Source of the DNA: Butyrivibrio proteoclasticus
Lineage (GTDB): Bacteria; Bacillota; Clostridia; Lachnospirales; Lachnospiraceae
Length of the DNA: 64,000 bases
NCBI RefSeq assembly: GCF_900115735.1
Contig: NZ_FOXO01000005.1
Location: 62,001-126,000 of the forward strand
Direction of reading: 5' to 3'
The position numbers and the translations under genes are program-made. This document shows, one piece after another, positions 44,676 through 55,900 of the stretch; the stretch's first letter is position 1, and each line of letters starts with the position of its first letter. The notes beneath the pieces are model-generated. The model ran no database searches and was not told the DNA's origin. It saw only the letters and a program-made list of their open reading frames with translations.

Positions 44676-46136
44676 TTATATTTCAATCACGGTATATGTA
44701 TTTCGAACCTTTTTAGATTCATAGAGTGCCTTATCTGCAGTTTTGATCAGGTTGCCTACAAGCTCAGTTCCGAAGGCACCACCGAAACTCATGGTTATAC
44801 GGATTTCTGGATTATTATCGATAGTAACATCTTTTAAAGCCTCTTTTAATTGTAAAAGCTTATTTTCCAGGTCCTGTTTAGTGATATCAAAGAAGACCAT
44901 CATAAATTCATCGCCGCCATAACGTACGACTACATCATCTTTTCGTACGGAATGCTCCAAAATATTTGCGACTTTTGCGATGGCTTCATCACCGCTCTGA
45001 TGACCGGCAGTGTCATTGACTTCTTTAAATAAATCGATATCACCCATGACCACAGCTTTACAGGGTTTAAAGATGAGTTTATCATCCAAAAACTTTCTGT
45101 TTCGAACCTTGGATAGAGAATCTATATATATTTCTGACTCGAATTCTGATATTATTTTCTGCTGTTCCAGATTTTGCAGCTTGGCATCTGTTGTATCCAC
45201 GCAACCATAGACAATGTGTGATATGCTGCCATCTTCATTTCGATCACCAATCATGAAAACGCCATTGAACCAGCGATGAGCACTTTCGCTGTAAAACTCC
45301 ATTGTTGTAGATTCATGCTCGTTGATAGCGGTAAGGATGTTATCCTTATCAAGCCAGTCATACAGACTTTGGTGGAAACTCTCTGCAACTGAGGAGGCAA
45401 CATTTGCTTTTAAAAATTTGAAAGCGTCCGGATCTTTTGGAACCTTCTCAACATATTCATTGGTGCTGATCATATGATAACTCATATCGCTGACATCTAT
45501 ATATAAAGAAAAGTTGAAGATACTGCCCAAGGCCTCTATTATTTTTACATGTTCTTTGAGTGCTTTGTGGGCAGTAATATCACGATAGCATCCCATATAG
45601 ATTTCCAAAGAGCCATCATCGGGGCGTCTTATGAATCTTCCGGCACCGGTGACCCAGATGATGCTTCCATCTTTCTTTTGCATGCGATAGGTTGCGTGAG
45701 TAATATCAGGAAGATCGCGGTGAATGCGGATTGAATCCCAGAATAATTTAACGATGTCATCGCGCTCCTGCGGAACAAGAGTTTTGACCCAACTGTCGAA
45801 CTCATTGGGAAGATCTTCGATTCCATCGTAGCCCAACATTTGCCTGGTCTCATCGTTGAATTCAAAACTCAGCAGGTTTTCGTTGCGATCAAAGGTACAG
45901 AAGTACATACCGGCTTTTAATCCCTTGGCAAATATATCCTCTTTATATCTGGCTATACGGTATTTGCTGTTAGCCTCTTCAATTCGTCTGTTGCACTCAA
46001 TTAAGAGTTCATGCTGATCCTCAGGATATGCAGATATGTCAAATAAAGGAGAAGCATCGTCTACTACGACACTGGCTTCAGCGTTAAATTGTCCTATACC
46101 CTTGGTAATGCTATTGACTGCATTGTTGGTATTCAT
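44676..46136 (-). CDS. PAS-GGDEF diguanylate cyclase
   Basis: 486 residues. A PAS/PAC domain spans about 62-190 (FDRNENLLSFEFNDETRQML, then the PAC ending YMGCYRDITAHKAL), a second PAS-like region about 195-320, and the GGDEF domain about 335-486. The catalytic motif is GGDEF at 407-411. The RxxD inhibitory site is present (R398 to D401, five residues before GGDEF), so product inhibition is expected. No membrane helices are visible. It makes cyclic di-GMP in response to an unknown ligand. A short broken piece of a second GGDEF gene lies just beyond its start. Confidence 0.9.
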   Translation of the reverse strand: MNTNNAVNSITKGIGQFNAEASVVVDDASPLFDISAYPEDQHELLIECNRRIEEANSKYRIARYKEDIFAKGLKAGMYFCTFDRNENLLSFEFNDETRQMLGYDGIEDLPNEFDSWVKTLVPQERDDIVKLFWDSIRIHRDLPDITHATYRMQKKDGSIIWVTGAGRFIRRPDDGSLEIYMGCYRDITAHKALKEHVKIIEALGSIFNFSLYIDVSDMSYHMISTNEYVEKVPKDPDAFKFLKANVASSVAESFHQSLYDWLDKDNILTAINEHESTTMEFYSESAHRWFNGVFMIGDRNEDGSISHIVYGCVDTTDAKLQNLEQQKIISEFESEIYIDSLSKVRNRKFLDDKLIFKPCKAVVMGDIDLFKEVNDTAGHQSGDEAIAKVANILEHSVRKDDVVVRYGGDEFMMVFFDITKQDLENKLLQLKEALKDVTIDNNPEIRITMSFGGAFGTELVGNLIKTADKALYESKKVRNTYTVIEI

Positions 46137-46265
46137 CTATGCTCCTTTAATCGTTTGCAAGTCAAAATGATAACTATATTACATACATTAATAATACTAC
46201 TTTTTGGGACCTTTTGGCATGCTAAAAGAGAATTTAGCAAGTGGTAGCTCTTTTATTGCATTATT

Positions 46266-46388
46266 TTAGTGTTAACATCTCCAATTATGGACTAAATTAC
46301 GTTTCGGAAATATTTGATCGCGCCGATAAGGAGATGTATGAGAATAAACAAAAGCTAAAAGAGAGGGATGCAGCAGCTTCATGTTAAG
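46266..46388 (+). pseudogene. C-terminal remnant of a GGDEF domain
   Basis: About 40 codons in frame, without a start, translate to VNISNYGLNYVSEIFDRADK and then EMYENKQKLKERDAAASC before a stop. This is the last part of a GGDEF domain (the usual SxG, then ADKxMYxxK ending). The rest of the gene is gone, probably by deletion. It lies in the 490-base gap between a live diguanylate cyclase on the other strand and the TPR gene. Confidence 0.65.
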
Positions 46389-46494
46389 AAGTTGAAGTAT
46401 TTATACAGAAGCGGGATTGTAGTGGTTTGAGGGTGAGTAAATAAATATGTGGTAAATAAAAAATTAAACAGGGATTAATTATTAACTGTAAAGA

Positions 46495-46509
46495 GGAACA
46501 GTTTGTTCC
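46495..46509. promoter_or_regulatory. Palindrome GGAACA-GTT-TGTTCC upstream of the TPR-protease-adhesin genes
   Basis: A perfect 6-bp inverted repeat with a 3-base spacer lies 120 bases before the TPR start, ahead of an AT-rich likely promoter (GATAAT at about 46540). It suits a dimeric regulator, but no regulator gene adjoins it. Confidence 0.4.
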
Positions 46510-46631
46510 ATTTTGTGTTTTTTTTTATTTTTAATGGGATAATAAAATATCGAAATATTAAAAAGAATTTTGAATAATAGTTTCAAATGTTACAGTTAAA
46601 CGATGATTCATATACCATAACGGGGGCCAAA

Positions 46632-47717
46632 ATGGAATTTGAAAATACTGAAAAAACCGAAAAAACTAATTCAAAGACTGTACGTTGGTATTACAAAAAA
46701 TGGGTACGATTGCTCGCTGGAGCACTTGCGATTGTTATGATCTTTGTAGCAATCAGCTACAGTGTAATGCGTTCACAGGTAAGATCATTGTATGAGAATA
46801 TTTCGGATTCGGAAAATGCCTTAAAAGAAATAAGTCAAAATAATGCTGAAGATGTAGGTGTTTACGATAATTTAGATAAAATCAATGACTATGCCACTTT
46901 GTCGGAGTTGGTCGATAAAGGTGATTACATGGCGGCAATTGATAAAGCTAACGAAGCGTTAAATAGTGAGCAGGATCCAGACGTAAAAAAGGAGCTTGCT
47001 GAGATTTTAAGTGATCTTTATTACAATTCCGGAATGTATCAAGAAGCAGCTGATATTGCATCTTTGTACTATGACGAAGAAGAGGTGTCTCCATCCTTGT
47101 GCTATGTAAGAGGTTTGGCATTTTTGCAGCTTGGAAGCTATTCTGAGGCAGTAAATGATCTGGAAATGGCAAAGTATTCAGGATTGGAAGATGAAGATGT
47201 GCTTAATCTACATCTTGCGATAGCAACTTATGCAAATAGTGAATATGAAGCAGCTTCAGAATATTCTGAGGATTATCTGCATTCACCAACCATTTTGAAT
47301 TTGCCAGAAAATGTATCAGACGATACTCAAAAGGAGATAGAGGAGAATAGTAACCTGTGCAAGTATATCGCAGCACTCTCATATATGCATCAGGATGAAT
47401 ATAAGCAAAGCATAGCGTACATAGACGAATTGCTTGAACATACAAAGGACAGTGAGATTTATTTCTACAGAGGTATTGATAATATGGCTTTGGAAGAATA
47501 TGAGGCGGCTATTGAAGACTTTGAAAAAGCCATAGAAGAGGGGAAAAAGGATACAGAAGTTTATTATGATTTAGGCATTTGCAGAGTATCTTGCGGAAAA
47601 GTTGATGAGGGAATAGATGATTTAAAACGTGTCATAAATAATAATGACAAACCGGAACTTACAACCGCTTCAGCAAACATTTTAACGGCAATTGCCCAGG
47701 GTAAATCAGATGAGTGA
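46632..47717 (+). CDS. Membrane-anchored TPR-repeat protein
   Basis: 361 residues. A charged N-terminal tail (EFENTEKTEKTNSKTVRWYY) precedes one membrane helix (about 28-48), and the rest faces outward. Several TPR-like helix pairs cover about 80-355 (ALNSEQDPDVKKELAEILSDLYYNSGMYQEAADIASLYY, split here as read, and LEEYEAAIEDFEKAIEEGKK). I chose the ATG at 46632 after GGGGG, since the earlier ATG at 46587 has no site. It overlaps the protease gene by 8 bases. TPRs bind other proteins, so it may hold the protease or the giant adhesin at the cell surface. This is inferred. Confidence 0.78.
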   Translation: MEFENTEKTEKTNSKTVRWYYKKWVRLLAGALAIVMIFVAISYSVMRSQVRSLYENISDSENALKEISQNNAEDVGVYDNLDKINDYATLSELVDKGDYMAAIDKANEALNSEQDPDVKKELAEILSDLYYNSGMYQEAADIASLYYDEEEVSPSLCYVRGLAFLQLGSYSEAVNDLEMAKYSGLEDEDVLNLHLAIATYANSEYEAASEYSEDYLHSPTILNLPENVSDDTQKEIEENSNLCKYIAALSYMHQDEYKQSIAYIDELLEHTKDSEIYFYRGIDNMALEEYEAAIEDFEKAIEEGKKDTEVYYDLGICRVSCGKVDEGIDDLKRVINNNDKPELTTASANILTAIAQGKSDE

Positions 47718-49935
47718 TAAACATATTATCAGTAAAATAGTATATTTTATTATTCCTTCGTTGATTATTTCTGCGTGTGGTAGCAGCGTTGATGAAATGG
47801 CTGTTGATGCAATCTCCTCTGAAGAAGCGTTTGAAGAGATGGCGTCGGAAGAAGACTCCGAATATGAAGAAGATTATAAAGATGAATACATATATGATTT
47901 TGAGCTGCAGGATAAATATTGTACGAAAACATTCAATGCAGAAAATGATGCAGATGCACAAGAAGTTTTTAATGAATTGAATAGAATAAATGGCGATAGT
48001 CTGAAGATAGTAACTAACAAATATGGATATATTACTTTCATGCAGGGTACCATCTGTGAGGAACCGTGTCTTACACCGGAAGACTATGACAAAGTTATGG
48101 AAATGATAAGACCGGCAATTAGTTATGACAAAGAGATTGATCTTGAACAGTATTTTTTACTGGTAGATGATTTTGGAAATACTTATGTTGTTTTTAAAGA
48201 GAAACAGGGTGAATCAATCAATGAATCAAATGTTGTAAAGCTTATATTGGATAAAGATGGCTATATGAAAGGGATTTCTTCAACCATCATTCCATATTCC
48301 GATTCAGGCGAAAACACTGTTGAACCGGCGGTGGCACTTGAGGTAGTAAAAGAATTTCTTTCCGAAAACAATCCTGATGTAAGCTATGTTTTTTATACGG
48401 ATGAACCCGAATTGGAAATCAGAAGGCGATCGGATAATGTAACGGGTCAGGAATATACCACTAAAGTTTATACGGTGTTTACGGATAATCCGTACAAAAA
48501 TCTAGATGCATATGAAACGCCATGTATAGAGCATTATGTATCCAGAGACGGGAAGTATATCGGAAACAGACCTGTCTATGTAAATCTTAAGGATGATGGA
48601 AAAAGAGAATTAAGTGGGATTGAAAGTTTGTTTGATGCAATGGATGAAACCTCTTTTACAGATACCTATGTGAATTATAAGGGAAAAAGTTTTAGCGTAA
48701 CTGTACCAATAGCTAAGAAGGGCCAAACATACTATCTGCAGGATAAAGAAAGAAAAATTATTTGTGCAGATTACTGGGAATTTAAGTATAACAATGAGGT
48801 TAAGGTTATAAGCTCAAGCAACAATAAAGATTGGGATCCTCAGTATATAAAAGCATATAACAATTATGTGAAATGTTACGATTTTTATGCTGATGAAGGC
48901 TGGTATGGACCTGACGGAGTCGGAGGTCCGATACTATTGTTGATGGATTATTGTGATGAACAACATAATCCTATAGATAATCTCTCATATCTGGGACAGG
49001 CTGAAAATGCACAAATTTTTGCAGCTTGTTCAAAGGCAAATGTTTATTCCGACGCTATTGATGTAGTAACTCATGAGTATACTCATGGTGTAACATCAGC
49101 AGCTTTAACCGATATTATATATAAGAATGAAATGGGAGCAATCAATGAGGGAATAAGTGACATAATGGGAGAAATCGCTGATCTGTATTATGAGGAGAAA
49201 GAAGGGATAGAGAGTAGTGAAAAAGCCCTGTTTTATATTGGTGAAGATGCCGGGCAACCGTTAAGGGATTTATGCATTCCGGAGGCTTTCGGACAACCAT
49301 CGCGAGTGGGAAGTGTATTCTATGTTCCGTCTGCGACAATTCCCGCGGATTTCAATGATCTTGGAGGTGTACATATAAACAGCAGCCTTATAGGAAATGC
49401 ATTTTTTCAAATGTATATTGATTCAGATCTTACTGCAAATGAACTCCTCTCAATTTGGTTTAGTCTTATATACGCAATGACACCTGGTACAGGATTTTTT
49501 GATATATCAGAAATGTTGCCATTTGCCTGCAGACTTTCCGGTAATGATGAAGTAGCGAAGTTAGCAGGGGATAGTATTAATAATCTATGGCTTAATACAA
49601 AAGATTATTACGAATATATTGATGTTGGAACAAGTCAGATTTTATTTGTTTTACCACCATGGATTGATTGGAGCAGGACAAGACTGGAAATGATTGATAA
49701 AACAGGAATGGTTTTTATGTCCTGGCCGGAAAAGGGGAGAGATACAATTTGTCTCGATGTTTATCCAGGTGAGTATTATGTTCAGTTATCTCAATTTGAC
49801 GTAGCAGGTAATATGATCGGCTGTTGGAACTATAACGGAGAGAAATGGACTACAAAGAACGAAAATGCCAGATATATTACTATTGAAAATGAAGAATTAT
49901 ATATGCTAAATGAGTTGCCTTATATACAGAACTAG
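47710..49935 (+). CDS. M4-family (thermolysin-like) metalloprotease, probable lipoprotein
   Basis: 741 residues. The N-terminus has a signal peptide with lipobox LIISAC, then a propeptide-like region (about 40-230) with PepSY/FTP character. The catalytic domain has zinc ligands H455 and H459 in HEYTHGV (E456 catalytic), E480 in NEGISDIMGE, and H555 in GGVHINSSLIGN. A C-terminal domain follows (about 620-741). I chose the ATG at 47710, which overlaps the TPR stop codon by eight bases and has AGGG before it. The 47692 ATG would spoil the signal sequence. It may process or shed the giant surface protein encoded 40 bases downstream. Confidence 0.85.
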   Translation: MSDKHIISKIVYFIIPSLIISACGSSVDEMAVDAISSEEAFEEMASEEDSEYEEDYKDEYIYDFELQDKYCTKTFNAENDADAQEVFNELNRINGDSLKIVTNKYGYITFMQGTICEEPCLTPEDYDKVMEMIRPAISYDKEIDLEQYFLLVDDFGNTYVVFKEKQGESINESNVVKLILDKDGYMKGISSTIIPYSDSGENTVEPAVALEVVKEFLSENNPDVSYVFYTDEPELEIRRRSDNVTGQEYTTKVYTVFTDNPYKNLDAYETPCIEHYVSRDGKYIGNRPVYVNLKDDGKRELSGIESLFDAMDETSFTDTYVNYKGKSFSVTVPIAKKGQTYYLQDKERKIICADYWEFKYNNEVKVISSSNNKDWDPQYIKAYNNYVKCYDFYADEGWYGPDGVGGPILLLMDYCDEQHNPIDNLSYLGQAENAQIFAACSKANVYSDAIDVVTHEYTHGVTSAALTDIIYKNEMGAINEGISDIMGEIADLYYEEKEGIESSEKALFYIGEDAGQPLRDLCIPEAFGQPSRVGSVFYVPSATIPADFNDLGGVHINSSLIGNAFFQMYIDSDLTANELLSIWFSLIYAMTPGTGFFDISEMLPFACRLSGNDEVAKLAGDSINNLWLNTKDYYEYIDVGTSQILFVLPPWIDWSRTRLEMIDKTGMVFMSWPEKGRDTICLDVYPGEYYVQLSQFDVAGNMIGCWNYNGEKWTTKNENARYITIENEELYMLNELPYIQN

Positions 49936-49975
49936 AAACCTATCGTATTCATTTCAGTGACCCGGAGGTTGGAAC

Positions 49976-52900
49976 ATGAAGAAAATAGCGAAGTATCTAA
50001 TTGTTTTGATATTGGTGCTCGGCTTTGGTAGCACTGCTGAGCTAAGGGTATCTGCTCAGGAAGATGACATGCCTAATGATCAGACACCGGAAATTCAAAC
50101 AATTCAAACGCAGGAACAGGAAGAAATTATACCTGCGCCTACAGCGGAGGAAAGTACAGAAACGATACAAGTGCCTTCTTCCGAAGAGAGCACAGAGCCT
50201 GTTACTGTAACACCAGCAGATGAGAATGTAGAATTGGAAGCGGATTCTCTTTCTGCTGAGCCGATAAGCACTGATAATAATGAAGATGCTGATACGGAAG
50301 CTCTTTTGGGAACTTCGATGTTAGCATCTCCAAGTGCTGAGCCTGAAATGAGATTATTGGCAGCACCATCAGTTTATCTTGCAGGTGTTCCGGATACAGA
50401 TACGGGCGAAGAAGAGGATACGGATGAGGGATCGGTTGATACCATGGAAGGCAAGGAAGCAACAACTTCTACGCCTGCGGTAGAAGAACAGACAGCCGAG
50501 AATATTATAGAGAACGCTATCCAGAAACAGATAGAAGATGCTGTAGCAGGGGCCGGTGAAGGTGACGTATATGTAAAGGTTGAAAATGGCGAGTATGACG
50601 GCGATCTTAATATAGCGAAGGATAAACTGGATACAATCGGAGAAAAGACAATCTATGTCCTGGCTCCCGGTTCATATACAGAAAATGAAGATGGATCAAT
50701 AGGTCAGGAAATAACTTCCGGTGCTGACGGTTCTGTTAGAATGAACGGAAACGTTAATATAGATGGAATAAAAGTAGTTCTTGCAGGTATTTATTTTTCC
50801 CTTGGAAATAAAGTATCTGTAAAAGATTCTGAAACACAATTATATGGAACAACTCTTGATGATAATATAACTGTTGAGCTTCAGGAAAATGCAAAGGTAG
50901 AAGTTCATGGTGGTGATGGAGCAGATACTTTGTCTGTTGAGGGAAAAGAACTTACGGATGATGAAATAGATAAGACAGAATCTGTGACAGGTAGCAGAAC
51001 AGTTACTCTTGAAGGCGATGCTGGCTCTAATTTATATGAAGTAGATCTTTCGGCAGGTGGAGATGAAAATAAAAGTGCTTCTGATACTACGCAGACATCT
51101 CCGACAAATGTAACGATTAAGAGCACATCAGATAGTGACAGAGTACATTTTTCAGGAACTCTTCAGGATGGAGAATCTGATGATAAATCAAGCAATAGCA
51201 AAATTGAAACAACAATAAAGAATTCTACAGATACGGTACCAAATACTGTCACATATGTTCAGTCTCTTGATACTAATAAATATAAATTCAATCTACTTTC
51301 TACAAGTAATAGAAAGAGTAATGGTCTTGATACTGCAGTAAAAAATTTAAGAACTGTGGTTACAACTGAAGGAATCAAGAACTTTACTGATGAACTTGAG
51401 AATAAGATTGAAAGGGAAATAGCTTATTCTGATATAGAATCAGATGTTATAAAAAGTGAAATTATAGATAACAGAAGTTTTGTAAATTATGTTTATAATT
51501 CCAGCAATACAATTAATATATCAGTCAGTCAGGCTGATGCTACAAATGTAGCAGCCAACACAAAATTAACCCAACTTGTTCTTGAGAATACAGCCGTGGA
51601 ACCAACTGTTGGAAATGTAACAACTGTTGGAAATGTAACAACTAATGGAATGAATCTATTAATAAGAGATGATTCCATTATTATTACAGGAACGGTTGAT
51701 ACCGGAGCAGGAAATCTTGTAGTAAGAGCCAAAGATTCGGATATGAATTTAAACCTTAGTACAGGTCCTGTTGCAAAAGCTATTAACGATTTTGTTGGCA
51801 CCGATAAAAAAGTTCCATGTAACATTCAGCTGTCAGTATTTAGTATAAAGTCTACTGCAGAGGTTAATGTTAAGGCAGGTGCAAACCTTAAGGGAAGAGA
51901 TATTGATATTAAATCCTACAGCAAACAAGATAAGCCACTTGTTCCTTATTATCTATTTAATTCAACAACTCAAAAGAAAGAAGAGGATAACAATACTAAG
52001 GGCGAGGATTTTGTCAGTGTAAAGGTAAGTGACGCACTGGTAAATATAGCCGGAAACATTACTTCGACACTTAATTTTATAGGAAGAGCTATTTCTACAA
52101 TAACTTCGACTGCAAGTAATGAAGCGTTGGCTAATTGGTACATTCCTGTTGCTACTGCAGTTCTTTTAGGAGAAGCAGGTCTTGTAGTCAGTGGAACAGC
52201 TGCTATCGCTGCTGCAACTATTAAGCTTTTGTCGGATAGCCAGATCAATGTAAAGGTAGCTTCTACCGTTGGAAGTCTTCCGGTTTCAATTGCGGTATCT
52301 GCTCTTACAAATGATTCTAAGGTGGAGATAACAGACTCTGCTAACGTAAAGGCAAAGACAGGAAATGTATCTACACAGGCATCAGGTAAAATGATAGCTA
52401 CAACCAAGTCTCATGCTAAGAATAAAGAAACAGAAGATAATGCTGAGAATAAGAAGAAAGATGGAGAAACTGAGAATAAAGGTAAATCAGAAAACCAGTA
52501 TGGCGGGTTTATTTCAGTAGCGGTTGCTCTTCAGGATGTATCTGTTAATGTCTTGAAAAATGCCCAGGTTTCCTCAGAAAAAAAGGATGTCTATATGCTT
52601 TCAAGTGCTCTTGAAAGTGTTGTAACCTCTGCTATTTCTGCTGTTCCTTCAAATGTTCCAAAGAAGAATGGAAGTGCTGATACAAATAATGGAGTGGTTG
52701 CTAAAGATAATGATGAAAAGTCTGACGCGGGTGATGAATCTGATAAGAGAAGTGTAGAGAATAGCCAGCAAAATGCTGAAAATCTTCTTGAAGCAGCAAA
52801 GAACCCAGACAAGAGCGAAGGAAAAGTACTAAGTACAAAAGATACCGATAAGATTGAGAAGCTTAAAAAAGGAGTAAAAGGATCAGGAAGTTCTGATAAA

Positions 52901-55900
52901 GAATCCGATAAGGACGCAAAGACAAGCAAGGACGATGAAGACGATGAGTTTGCCGGTCTTGCAGAGCTTTTTGATGAGAGTGCTCAGAGTGCGGATGTAA
53001 AAAAGGATGAGCAGCAGACAAAGAAGAAAAGTTCACTTCAACTTACAGGCGCTTTTGCGGTGAATGTTGTCTCAAACAGGAACAAAGTATATGTTGAAAC
53101 AACTGATGGTATCTATGCGTTAAGTGGGAAGGTAAGTTTTTTAGCAGATGAACTTACTGTATCCAAAGCTGTTGCTAACGCAACACAGGTAAATGATAAA
53201 GATTCAGATAAAAACGTCGGTAAAAATGCCCTTGGAGCAGCGGTTGCAGTTAATGTTACCAAAAATTACAATTTAGCAGAAATTAATAACGCTCAGATAA
53301 ATGCGGATAAACTTGATGTAATTGCAAATTCCGGCGCAAAGGGATTCCCTGTACTTATATATACAGAAGCGATAGCAGGAATTTCAGATGCAAAGGATGG
53401 TTTTGGTGTCGGCGGAGCAGTCGCTGTTGATGTTGCAACAATTAAGAACAGAGCAATTGTAGGATCCAAGGCATCGTTTGATATTCAGGGAGAAGAATCA
53501 AGCATTAATGTAAAAGCTAATTCTGCTGAAACTATTAAGACAAAAACAAAATCAAATGTGAAAATCAAAGGCGACAATGCCAAACTTGGGGTTGGACCAG
53601 CAATCTCAGTGGCTGTAAATGGTATTGATGTTGTGGCCGCTGTTGGAGATACCAATGCAAGCGTATCATGCAGCAATGCGGATAGCATTTCTGTTACTGT
53701 AGATCATAAATTGGACGAAGCAGTAGAGGCAACTTCAGGTGCAGAGAGTGCTCTGGCAGTTTCACCTTCTGTAACTGTTGACGTATCAGGCGTGCATGCG
53801 GAGAGTTATACATATCTAAAGCCTTCAGATTCTGCTGTTACAATGATAGTTCTTCCCGGTAACTTTACGCAGGATGCAAAGAGTAGTGTAGAGCGTACTT
53901 TGTCTGCAGATGCAAGTGCAAAAGCGTCGAATTCATCAGGAACAACTACAGGAAGCGGAACTTTAATTGTCAGTGTATTAAATGACAGTACAGTGTCTAC
54001 AGCTAAGAGCAGCTTAAAAGCAAACAATATCAGCGTTACAGCTACAGGAAAGAGCAATCTTAAGAAAGGTTTGTCAAGAGCAAGTTCACATGGTTCAAAA
54101 CCTGCCAAAAAAGAAGAAGGCGGCTCTGATGGCGATGGCTCTGAAGAAGGAGATGCGGATAAACAAGCCGATGAAGCCATTGATGGTGCAAAGAAGCTTT
54201 CGGATAAAGTAGATTCTGAGAATGTCAATACAAGTACTGTTTCAGAACTTACAAATAACAGACAAAAGGGTCAGACTACCGAAGGAAATGTAAGTGTAGC
54301 TGCAGCTTTTGTTGTAAATATCTTTAAGAATGTTACCAAAGCAGAACTTATAGGTGACTTTATTTCAGCAACTACCTCTGAAGATGATGATAAAAACGGA
54401 AAGATTAAGGTCATTTCTACAAATGAAACTAATTCATATATTTTTGCAGATTCATCAGCTGTAGCTGCAAAGTGTGGTAGTGATGGTAAAGTTCAGCCTG
54501 GTGATGGAACAGGAGTAGGAGTTTCTGTTGCGATAGGTGTGATCACGGTTGAAAATAAGGCTGTTATATCCACAAAAAATGATCTTGAGGCCGGGGCAGT
54601 AACTGTTAAGGCTATTACTCACGGCACTAAGAAAGAAAAGGATGCCGAAGGAAAAGAAAAGGAAGTAAATAGCGAGAATACAATAAAGACGTACTCTGTT
54701 TCCGGAGCAGGCGCACCGGGAGTCGGAGTTGCAGGAAGCATTGCTATTTCCATATTATCAGGAAATACCGAGGCTTATATATGGTGCGAAAATAACGGTG
54801 TTCCTGTGAAGCTTACTGCTTCTGAAGGTAACGTAGAAGTTAATGCGAACATTATGCAAAATGAAGAAACAATAGCAACAGCTTCTATGAAGAAGAGTGG
54901 AGAACCTGATAAGAATGATTCGGATGAAGATAAGGAATCTAAAGAAGCAGATGAGGACAGCAAACAGGTTGAGGATCAGGAAAACGGCGAGCAGGTTGCT
55001 GAAGTAGATGATAACGACGAAAGTAACAAGGGCGGAGAAGATAAGTCATCAACTGAAAATGAAGCACCTGAGAAGGACGAAAATAATAACGCGAAGAACC
55101 CTAAGGACAAGGGAAAGTCAGAATCTTCATATACTGCTGTGGGTGTAGGTGCCTCTTTTGCCATGAATATTTCCAGCCAAAAAGCTTTGACTGAAATAAG
55201 AGCTAAGGAAATAAAAACAGAAGAGTTAACAATTGAAGCTAAAGAAGAGTTAAAACGAAACACCTATTCAGTAGCAGGAAATGATCCGTTATCTAAAGGA
55301 GCATCTGATGTTAAAGCCAATAAGGCAGTAGATGCATCTATAGCTCTTATGATATCAAAGGATCAGACGAAGACCATTATTGATAAGTATAATGCATTAA
55401 TGGTTAAAGCCAGTGGAGATGTATCAATAAGTTCGACCCATAATTCAACAACTGTTACTAAGTCAAGCGGCTTTGCTATTGGCAATCAGTCAGCGATAGG
55501 AGCTTCTATTGCTCTTAATATTGCAAAGGCAGATGTTGTTACCTCTTTTGACGGAAATATCGAAGCTGAAGGAGAGATAACCATTGAATCTAATATAGAA
55601 GATAACGACCGCAGCGTATCTATGGCGACAGCTATGGGAACCAAGAATGACAAGGCAAAAGAGGACAGTGGTGATCAGCCTGAAAGTCGAAATGACAATA
55701 ATGATACTGCAAAAACAGTTGTAAAGGAATTGAATGAAAACAAATCAGAAAAAGCAACCGGTGATGCGAAAGCTTCAAAAGCTTTTTCTACAAACGTTTT
55801 GAAAACTCAGGGGGCAAAGACTGAGTCTACTAAGGATGACTCTGAAGTAGGCAAAGCAATAAAAGAAGCTGAAGATACTGCAAATGAAGAGGCTACAAAT

